From contig WKLE02000371.1 in the NCBI GenBank assembly GCA_014885115.2, positions 1 through 21,367 of the forward strand: 21,367 nucleotides of DNA. The letters run 5' to 3'. The DNA is from Asterionellopsis glacialis (lineage: Eukaryota; Bacillariophyta; Plagiogrammaphyceae; Rhaphoneidales; Asterionellopsidaceae). Below the pieces are notes generated by a model. It was not told the origin of the DNA and did no database searches. It saw only the letters and a list, made by a program, of their open reading frames with translations. Both the position numbers and the translations under genes were made by a program. Shown one piece after another: positions 1 through 7,800 of this stretch (positions are counted from its first letter, which is position 1; every line of letters begins with the position of its first letter).

Positions 1-118
1 ACCTGTATGCATCAATAAAGAACCATTCAAATATTAAAAGTAAAAAGTAAATCAACCCCAACCCCATATTACTAATACCAGCTCCAATACCAGCACCACC
101 AGCACCAGCACCAACTGT
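1..118. repeat. Simple-sequence ACC/AGC-rich edge
   Basis: Left window edge. It starts AT-rich, then becomes a run of CCAGCACCA-type triplets around 75-115 that resembles the triplet-rich tract at 270-560. No gene is supported here. It may be non-coding or may hold a downstream exon of the ORF at 119-760. Confidence 0.4.
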
Positions 119-760
119 TCATTCTTTGTAGTTCACCCTCGGAACATGTTTAAACCTTTCAGAATGTTGAAGTGGTTGCTCTAAATTCTCTTTAGCCTGC
201 CTTTTCTTCAGTAATCTAAGAGACCTAAACAGTGGTTTTTTGGTACTTACATTATCACTGTCACCTTCTCCACCACCACCACCACCAACACATATTTCAA
301 AACTAACACCAACACCTGCTTCAACACTATTATTATCACAATCACCACCTCCAAGCCCAACACCACCATCCACACCTTCTGTAAGACATATTCCAACACC
401 ATCACTAACACATATTCCAACACCATCACCTGCACCATCACCTTCTCTGACACCATCACCAACACCAACACCTTCTCTAACACCATCACCAGGTATGACA
501 CCTACACCTGCACCAACAACTGCTGTACTACCACTACTAGCACCAACACTACCAACATCAGGCTCAGGCCAATTATCACAAATAAGATATATGTAATCAA
601 GAAACATGAAGTCCATTTCATATTTAGCTTCTTTACTTGACCTTCTCATTGATGCAGTTGTTTGAACAGATGAAGTACAAAATCTTGCACAACATGGATG
701 GGAACAGTTGTTTACTAACACTACTGACTTGTTGGTTGATGATAAGAATGTGATGTCCAT
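119..760 (-). CDS. Hypothetical Gly/Val/Asp-rich protein, doubtful
   Basis: An open frame of 213 codons from an ATG at 760. The first 70 residues have ordinary complexity and include several cysteines (a CSHPCCARFC cluster) and a hydrophobic FMFLDYIYLICDNW segment. Residues about 70-165 are low complexity, built of GVG, GDG and GGG runs encoded by a degenerate triplet repeat. A consensus splice donor (GTAAGTACC on the minus strand, starting at 250) lies exactly at a codon boundary after codon 170, so the real exon may end there and the gene may continue left of the window. If not spliced, it ends with a basic tail rich in Lys, Arg and Leu. The opposite strand of the repeat is also open (240-596) and would encode a Pro/Thr/Ser-rich PTPSPTPSP-like peptide. 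Which strand, if either, is expressed cannot be decided. I recognise no family. Confidence 0.3.
   Translation of the reverse strand: MDITFLSSTNKSVVLVNNCSHPCCARFCTSSVQTTASMRRSSKEAKYEMDFMFLDYIYLICDNWPEPDVGSVGASSGSTAVVGAGVGVIPGDGVREGVGVGDGVREGDGAGDGVGICVSDGVGICLTEGVDGGVGLGGGDCDNNSVEAGVGVSFEICVGGGGGGEGDSDNVSTKKPLFRSLRLLKKRQAKENLEQPLQHSERFKHVPRVNYKE
270..560. repeat. Degenerate triplet-rich low-complexity tract
   Basis: Irregular repeats of ACC, ACA and ATC triplets such as CCAACACCATCACC, with no strict longer period. It leaves long frames open on both strands: Gly/Val-rich on minus, Pro/Thr-rich on plus. It looks like microsatellite-derived protein-coding or intergenic sequence. Confidence 0.7.
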
Positions 761-1538
761 GGAAGGAGGAAGAAATGTCTTTCAATCCTGGGAGCAACAA
801 TAGCCAAAAAAATCTTTGTAATAATCATGGTCATTGTGAGAGATAATAGAGAAGTAGTTTTCAATATTTTTTTCTTCAATAATCTTTCTTTTGCAAATAG
901 TTCAATACTGTTGTAAAAAAAAAGTGTGATGAATGAAAGAAAAATACAAAATTATTTGCGACATCCTTACTGCTTACCACTTCCTTAGAGATCCGCAACA
1001 CTTCATAGGTGTTTTCAGTTGTAGGTTACGCTTAGCATATAGAGATTTACAGAGCAGTGGTAAGTATGACCCGTAACAGAAGTGGTAACTCTGACCTGCA
1101 AACCAGAAACACAAATGAATCAAGTAGATCTCTACATGGTAAGTGTAAACCTGTAACCAAAAATGCCTATGAAGTGCATGTTTTCTAGACTTGCCACACT
1201 TCCATAGAGATCTAGACTACTTGCTTGGCAGTCTCACTAACTGTTTTATGGAACAGATGCATAATATTTATGAGTCTAGAGTTAATGAGGTCGTCATTGG
1301 ACATATAGACAGACGACTCATCACAGGCCACCAGTGAAAAAGAAAAACCAAAGCTATGGAGCGTGTTGTGTTTTGTGTTGTTACGCTTCATGACTGCGCA
1401 TATGCGCACAGGCAGACCAAGACAAGCAAGCAGAAACGGGACGGATCCACCTCAACTCACTCTTTCTTTCTGCAAATCTGTGCTGGCCACACAAAAACGA
1501 TCGAGATGAAAAACATCAATCGTTGAAACCCGTCTGGA
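761..1538. other. Intergenic region upstream of hemerythrin-like gene
   Basis: About 780 nt with no supported gene. It must contain the promoter of the gene starting at 1539. It also contains the imperfect inverted repeat at 1000-1175 and related short sequences around 971-990 and 1195-1217 that share TTACCACTT and TAGAGATC words. A short minus-strand ORF at 1212-1409 has no recognisable features. Confidence 0.6.
1000..1175. repeat. Imperfect inverted repeat, about 50-nt arms
   Basis: The left arm (1000 to about 1050) begins ACTTCATAGG and contains TAGGTT and TAGAGATTTAC. The right arm (about 1126 to 1175) is its reverse complement and ends CCTATGAAGT. Aligned by eye the arms match at roughly 40 of 50 positions with one 1-nt gap. 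Nearly all differences are transitions. The loop is about 75 nt. This could be a small foldback or MITE-like element, or the source of a hairpin RNA; no target-site duplication was identified. Confidence 0.6.
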
Positions 1539-2588
1539 ATGACGACAATGTCGTCGAACAAGTATTGCTCAATGCCACTACATCGAGTCCATATGGTATT
1601 AGCATGGTGTTTGATACTATTATGTATCTCTTCAGCTAGTTCATCCTCTTCGTTTGGTGTGCTTGCTGTGAACAATGATCCATTATCATGCACGTCCGAG
1701 ATTTGTCGGGGTGGAGGCGATGTCGTCTCGTCGTCGACGGAGACGATTGCTAAGTTTCTTGAAACCGTTGACTCACCTGGGAAATTCTTTATTCAGGGTT
1801 GGAGATGGCACACTATGGCCTTTCAGCGAGACTGTGGAAGGCTAGAAAAACTCGCCTTGAGACTGTTGCGCAGCTCAGACGAATATGACGTTGACGAGAA
1901 GCCATTAGAGAAAGCTAGTGATTACGTAATCGATTTCAACATGAAAGGACTTCATCGCATTGAAAATGATCTATTCTTTCCATGGCTACAGAAGCAGCTT
2001 ACTCAAGTGACAGATGAAACTCTTTCTGATGCTTTCTCCGTACTTATTGACAAGCTCAACGATGATAGACGAAAGATCGTCCAACTTGGAATTGCAGTGG
2101 TACGTGCTTATCGAATCCAGAAATTACGGTTACCTTTTTCCAATTTCTCTCGAACCTTCTTTCTAACTTTATGTGATTACACCTCATTATCTTTACAGAA
2201 AGATCAAGCAAAGATAACATCAAATTCCAATATTTCGGAATCAAAGAGGTCTGAAGCCATTGGACGTGTCGCACAACTATCTGCATCGCTTACTTCGAAA
2301 ACTCGAGGAGTTTTAGAACTGGAAGAAAAGTTTCTTGTTCCTGCAGTTGCTGCATTGGTGTCAGAGTCTGATCAAAAGTCCTTCAACAATAAGGTGATTG
2401 TGAAGCTTGGAATTCTTGATTCTCGACTTCATCTTGTAGGAATGTATGATGCTGTTCAAGAGCTCGACGACAAATCCGAGCGTGAACTATTCAAAGAAGC
2501 CATCCCTTACATTCCTCGTGCAATGATTCCACGGTGGAGACGCAATCTCTATAACCCTCAAGCTTCGGTCCTCGATGAACCGCAATAG
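1539..2588 (+). CDS. Hemerythrin-like (HHE-type) secreted or organelle protein
   Basis: 349 codons if unspliced, 316 if the 99-nt intron at 2100-2198 is removed. The N-terminus has a signal-peptide-like hydrophobic stretch (LAWCLILLC, about residues 21-29) followed by Ser/Ala, so Met1, Met4, Met12 or Met19 could each start an ER-targeted product. The body is all-helical. It has spaced metal-ligand-type residues expected of a hemerythrin-like four-helix bundle: His91 in WRWHTM, His139 and Glu142 in GLHRIENDLFFPWL, Glu262/Glu263 in LELEEKFLVPA, and His298 in RLHLVGMYD (numbering for the unspliced frame). Hemerythrin-like domains bind a di-iron centre and O2 or related ligands; whether this one does is inference. 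It ends with a basic region (PRWRRN). It stands alone on its strand, and its 3' end converges on the POLE3-like gene. Family assignment rests on motif spacing only. Confidence 0.75.
   Translation: MTTMSSNKYCSMPLHRVHMVLAWCLILLCISSASSSSSFGVLAVNNDPLSCTSEICRGGGDVVSSSTETIAKFLETVDSPGKFFIQGWRWHTMAFQRDCGRLEKLALRLLRSSDEYDVDEKPLEKASDYVIDFNMKGLHRIENDLFFPWLQKQLTQVTDETLSDAFSVLIDKLNDDRRKIVQLGIAVVRAYRIQKLRLPFSNFSRTFFLTLCDYTSLSLQKDQAKITSNSNISESKRSEAIGRVAQLSASLTSKTRGVLELEEKFLVPAVAALVSESDQKSFNNKVIVKLGILDSRLHLVGMYDAVQELDDKSERELFKEAIPYIPRAMIPRWRRNLYNPQASVLDEPQ
2100..2198 (+). other. Frame-neutral 99-nt intron in hemerythrin-like gene
   Basis: GTACGT donor at 2100, TTCTAAC-like branch site near 2161, and a pyrimidine-rich TTATCTTTACAG acceptor ending at 2198. 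The length is a multiple of three, phase is 0 and there is no in-frame stop, so a retained intron would add 33 residues (188-220). The intron-encoded part (a Phe/Leu/Tyr-rich stretch) does not resemble the helical flanks. Confidence 0.8.
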
Positions 2589-3617
2589 AAATATGAAAAG
2601 TTTCATCATCTCCAATGAGTTCACACTACTACTTTTGGGTGTGGAAACCCTCTCTCAAATACAAAACAGTTCACGAATTGTAAGTATTTTCTGCAGCGCA
2701 TGATTGTTTGCATTGTTTCTGTACGTTAGATATCTTGTTTGATGTAATGAATTTTGTGAAGTGATCTGTTTGGACAGCACACACACACAATCCCATGAGC
2801 TCGGCCTGCGCGTGTACTCTTTCACAGTTTGTACACATGTTACAGCAGCGTCCACCTGCAACCCGCGCTGAACGTTTTTTTGTGGTTGTGAATGTTCATT
2901 CATTCACTCCCGCATGTAAACGATACCATGAGGTACAAGCGGTAGCTAAAAGCTCTATATAACTTGACGGGTGTTGAGCGCTTGTTCGGGTTCGTCCTGA
3001 CGTGCTCCACTTTTTTGTTGGTTCTACATTCCCACTCCTGGGCGTCGAGCGCTCTGGTGCAATTGCGCGACGGGAGATAACCGTAGGATGTACATCGTTT
3101 CTCTTTTTCATGCTTGACATGTTGTATGCTTTCTAAACTTCCCATGAATGTTTGGGGGGGCAAAGAGGTGTATCATACGAAGGAACTAACACACAAGCTG
3201 TGTTTGTTAATTTTTTCAATTGAATTTGAACAGGTCGAATATGTTAAGAAACTATGTGAATGCCGGCTATTTAAAAAGGACATTTTCGAAGATAAGCTCA
3301 TTTGGACTGTTTTACGGGCAATAATACGTATACAGCATTGCTACAGAGAGCTTTACATACACGTTGATAGATGAAATGCACGTCAAAACTGTTAATTTTG
3401 TACCTCAGACAGACAATAACATAATGCAAAAAATTATCTCATGTTTTCTGTTACTTCATCTCGCAGTGACAGTAGTTATGCAAAGTTCCCAGTTCAAAGG
3501 AATCACAACGAAACATTCTTTTGAAAATATCGAATGGCACACCAAGAAGGAGTTCAGATGCATTGTAAAACACAGTTTTTAAAATTATCCCGTATATCCC
3601 AGTATTGTGTTAAAAAA
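2589..3617. other. Convergent intergenic region
   Basis: About 1 kb between two converging genes. It holds only short ORFs (the best are 3114-3374 and 2900-3163) with no recognisable motifs and many overlaps on both strands. It should contain both 3' UTRs. I see no tRNA, repeat array or mobile-element signature. Confidence 0.5.
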
Positions 3618-4529
3618 TTAATCTTCTTCATCTGCCATTGCATCATCATCGCCTTCTTTGTCATCCTCTTGGGCTTTTTCACTGTGTTCTTCTCCACCTT
3701 CTTCGTCTTCATCCTCCTCGTCATCTTCCTTGTTGGTGTCATCATCTAGATTATTATTTGTTGAATTTTCTTCGTCACCCTCATCATCTTGTTCATCACC
3801 TGCTGAGGTTGGTGTTTTTGTACTGTTGGGTGTTTCTGGTTCACCCTCTTCTTTTTCCAATCTTGGTTTCTTTGCAGGTCTTGTTGGTGTTTCATCATTA
3901 TTACTATGTTGTTCATCATCATCCAAATCATGTTCCCCCATATCATCTAGTCCTCCTCCTAACTTGGCATCTTCCTTGGCCTTTGCTTTTGCAACTTTCT
4001 TACTCTTTTCCGTGGCACGATGTTTTTCTAAAAAGGCTGTTAATTGAGGAGTAAATTCATCAAAATCTAATTCCTATATACGCGTAATGGCCATTTGAAT
4101 GTAGTTATTATATCCCCAAGAATATTACCGCCATGAAACGTAAAATCAGATTACGATTTTGCGAGGGTTAGCAAAAAGATACGGATTGGAAGTACAGCAC
4201 AACGTGAAATCCATATCAATGTCTACACTACGTACCTTGACTGCTGCCAAAACATCATTGGCGGTAATCGTTTGTCTTCTATTTTCTCGAGCAAAGTCAT
4301 TTGCGCATGCTGTAAGATAAATCACAAATATTCCAGAGGCTCGTGCAAATGCACTTGACGCGTCCTTACCCACGTTGGTAGAACTTGGTAAGGAATTTTT
4401 CAAAATTCTTCGTACACATGCCAATGGCGGTTCAAATTCCAATGCAGCAGCTCCAGTGGATGCTGGAGGTGGTTTGGCAGCTGTTGCCGTTGTGGTAGTT
4501 TCCGAGGAAGCGGCCGTTTGTGGACTCAT
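3618..4529 (-). CDS. POLE3: DNA polymerase epsilon subunit 3 (Dpb4/POLE3-like histone-fold protein)
   Basis: Two exons, 4236-4529 (98 codons) and 3618-4073 (151 codons plus TAA), give 249 aa. Exon 1 has a Ser/Thr/Ala/Pro-rich leader, then a histone fold from about residue 34: PPLACVRRILKNSLP (helix 1), SAFARASGIFVIYLTACAND (long helix 2), and RRQTITANDVLAAVK leading into helix 3. The spliced joint continues ELDFDEFTPQLTAFLEKHR, as expected for the CBF/NF-Y-type fold. FVIYLTACANDFA and the site after the fold favour POLE3/Dpb4/CHRAC14 over NF-YB. A Lys/Ala-rich stretch, a KKPRLEK basic patch and a very acidic Asp/Glu tail (last about 70 residues) follow, also as in POLE3. The family pairs with a second histone-fold protein (POLE4) in the replicative polymerase epsilon holoenzyme and in CHRAC remodellers, in the nucleus. 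The 249-aa length exceeds the animal protein, mostly through the leader and tail. Confidence 0.88.
4074..4235 (-). other. Intron of POLE3-like gene (162 nt)
   Basis: On the minus strand it begins GTACGTAG at 4235 and ends TATATAG at 4074, phase 0. Unspliced reading hits a stop at 4146-4148, so splicing is needed to join the histone-fold helices and the acidic tail. The joined sequence restores the family pattern. Confidence 0.88.
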
Positions 4530-4831
4530 ATTGATGGGATTTATAGTTGGTGCTATCTGTTTCTGAGGAAGAAGGACAAAGACAAGATAGGTATGTCAAC
4601 AATGCCAAGGAAGTCGCCTAGTTGTCCACTCCGTTTGTTGTTCGCTCTCGTTGTGTTGCTTGGGCGACATGCGATTTTGAGATTTTTCTGTCGCGCCAAA
4701 AATGTATCGTCGTTTGCTTGCATGCGTGTCTGTGCAATGCTCTTCTCGTTAGACCTTTGTACCCCCAGTAGTTTCTATCTGTTATGTATAGATACCCCTC
4801 GGGAGTGCAGTGATAGACAAGATGTCAGAAG
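4530..4831. promoter_or_regulatory. Divergent intergenic region between POLE3-like and ankyrin-like genes
   Basis: About 300 nt separate the divergent start codons, so it should hold both promoters. No defined TATA box or transcription-factor site could be assigned with confidence. A plus-strand ORF at 4518-4835 overlaps it but shows no recognisable domain. Confidence 0.4.
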
Positions 4832-7800
4832 ATGATGATGTCACTCAAGCACGACACACCAATCTATATAGATGACTCCGTACAGGTACGAGGGGTAAAC
4901 ATAAAGGAGTTCCACACGCAGGTCCTACACGGAAGAGGTTGACAGAAAAGATCCAAAAATCTTTTCGACAGAACAATCTGTTCAACTTCCTCCACCTACA
5001 AAGTGATCCTACATTGTAAAGATTTTTGGACAGAGAAAATGATCAAAAACCTTCCGTATGGTCGTAGAAGACATCGAAGTAGCTTTTCACGTGTTGGTAA
5101 CATTGAGTTTTACCTTGAGGATCTCAATTCCAAGGACTGCTCAGGCAATCTTCCTATTCATGTATACGCAAAATCTTTGGAACCAAATCAAGGTTATGTA
5201 AAGAGACTCATCTCTGCATTTCCACAAGGTCTGACTCATTCCAACAACAATGGAGATCTTCCAATTCATTTATATGTCAGACGTGATAGCAGCAGTTTAG
5301 AATGCTTGATGGCATTTGTTAGAGGATACCTAGAGGGATTATCGCATCCAAACAATGATGGTAATCTTCCAATCCACCTTCTCGTAAGAAACAAATCCAA
5401 TGTCCATTGTGATGATTTCAAAGCACTTATCGATGGAAATCCACAAAGCTTACAAGTCCAAAATAAGATGACCACAGAGGACCTACCGATTCACCTTTTT
5501 TGTAGGATGAGTCGGATAAAAGATAGTTCTAATGGTGCATCAATCTTGGAATGTTTAAAAGTACTTATTGATGGATATGAACTAGGATTAAAAGATCCAA
5601 ACAAGCAGGGTAATCTTCCCATTCATGTATTTACTAGCAACCAGCGTTTTTTAAATTCTGACTTCTTAAAAATGCTCATTCGCAGATGCTCACAAAGCTT
5701 ACAAGTCCAAAATAAGAAAGGTGAACTCCCAATTCACCTTCTTACGAAAAGGAAATATAGAAGTGAATTAGATGATTACTTTGAATCACTTATTGAAGGA
5801 TACCCACAAGGCCTACAACAACAAAACAACGATGGTGAAACTGCAATTCATTTGTATGCTAAACATGAGGATGCTAACAGAAATTGGTTGGAAAAACTCA
5901 TTCGCAGATGCCCACAGAGCTTACGATTCGAAGATAAGAATGGTGACCTACCAATTCATCTTTTTGCAAAACGCAACTATAAAAGTGAATTGGACACTTG
6001 CTTAGAGGAACTTATTGAAGGGTATCCACAAGGGCTACAAAAGTCGAACAAAAACGGTGATCTCCCGATTTGTTTGTATGCTAAAAATGAGTATGCTAAT
6101 GTCAATTGGTTGAAAAAACTCATTGAAGGGTACCCACAGGGTGTACGATTCCAAGATGATGAAGGTGACCTTCCAATTCACCATTTTACAAAAAGGAACG
6201 ATGGAAGTGATTTAGCTGATTGCTTGAAAGCACTTATTGAAGGGTACCCACAGAGCTTACAAGTCGAAGATAAGAATGGTGACCTACCAATTCACCTTCT
6301 TACAAAAAGGAAATATAGAAGTGAATTGGACGGTTCCTTGGAGGCACTTATTGAAGGGTATCCACAAGGACTACAAAAGTCGAACAAAAGCGGCGAACTA
6401 CCAATTTATTTGTATGTTAGAAAAGGGGATGCTAATAGCAATTGGTTGAAAAAACTCATTGAAGGGTACCCACAGAGCTTACGAATCCAAACTATTAAAG
6501 GTGACCTACCAATTCACCTTTTTGCAAAAAGGGGCCATGGAAGTGAATGGGATGAGTGCTTGAAAGCACTCATTGAAGGGTACCCACAGAGCTTACAAGT
6601 CGAAGATAAGAATGGCGACCTACCAATTCACCTTTTTGCAAAATGAAACTATGGAAGTGAATTGGATGATTGCTTGAAAGCACTCATTGAAGGGTACCCA
6701 CAGAGCTTACAAGTCGAAGATAAGAATGGTGACCTACCAATTCACCTTTTTGCAAAACGCAAATATAAATGTGAATTGGACGGTTCCTTGGAAGTACTTA
6801 TTGAAGGGTATCCACAAGGACTACAAAAGTCGAACAAAAACTGTGATCTCCCGATTTATATGTACGCTAGAAATGAGTATGCTAATAGTAATTGGTTGAA
6901 AAAACTTATCGAAGGGTACCCACAGAGTGTACGAATTCAAAATATTGAAGGTGACCTACCAATTCATATTTTTGCAAAAAGGAACCATGGAAGTAAAGGG
7001 GATGAGTGCTTGAAAGCACTCATTGAAGGGTACCCACAGAGCTTACAAGTACATGATAAGAATGGTAACCTACCAATTCATGTTTTTGCAGAAAGGAACC
7101 ATGGAAGTGCATTGGATGATTGCTTGAAAGCACTCATTGAAGGATACCCACAGAGCTTACAAGTCGAAGATAAGAATGGTAACCTACCAATTCATCTTTT
7201 TGCAAAACGCAACTATAGAAGTGAATTGGACGGTTCCTTGGAAGTACTTATTGAAGGGTATCCGCATGGACTGCAAAAGGCAAACAAAAACGGTGATCTC
7301 CCGATTTATTTGTACGCTAAAAATGAGGATGCTAATAGTAATTGGTTGAAAAAACTCATCGAAGGGTACCCACAGAGTGTACGAATCCAAAATAATGAAG
7401 GTGACCTACCAATTCATGTTTTTGCAAAAATGAACCATGGAAGTAAATGGGATGATTGCTTGTGCTTGAAAGCACTCATTGAAGGGTATCCACAGTGCTT
7501 ACAAGTCCAAAATAAGAATGGTAACCTACCAATTCACGTTTTTGCAAAACGAAACTATATACGTGCATGGGATGGTTGCTTTGAAGCACTCATTGGTGGG
7601 TGCCCACAGAGCTTACAAATCCAAAATAATGAAGGTAACCTACCAATTCACCTTTTTGCAAAACGAAACCATGAAAGTAAATGGGATGGATGCTTGAAAG
7701 CACTTATTGAAGGGTGCCCACAGAGCTTACAAGTCGAAAATAAGAATGGTGACCTACCAATTCACCTTTATGCAAAACGCAACTATAGAAGTGAATTGGA

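Noticed and set aside
3638..4054. Plus-strand ORFs (Ser-rich and Leu/His-rich) opposite the POLE3-like acidic tail
   Set aside because: They are antisense shadows of the Glu/Asp-rich coding sequence; the minus-strand gene has a spliced histone-fold structure that explains the region.
4236..4529. NF-YB assignment for the histone-fold gene
   Set aside because: FVIYLTACANDFA, the sequence after the fold and the Lys-rich plus acidic tail fit POLE3/Dpb4 better than NF-YB.
6644..6646. TGA read as selenocysteine or an alternative genetic code
   Set aside because: Sister units have Arg here, not Cys or Trp; the Sec20-like gene appears to end in TGA; no SECIS-like structure was identified.
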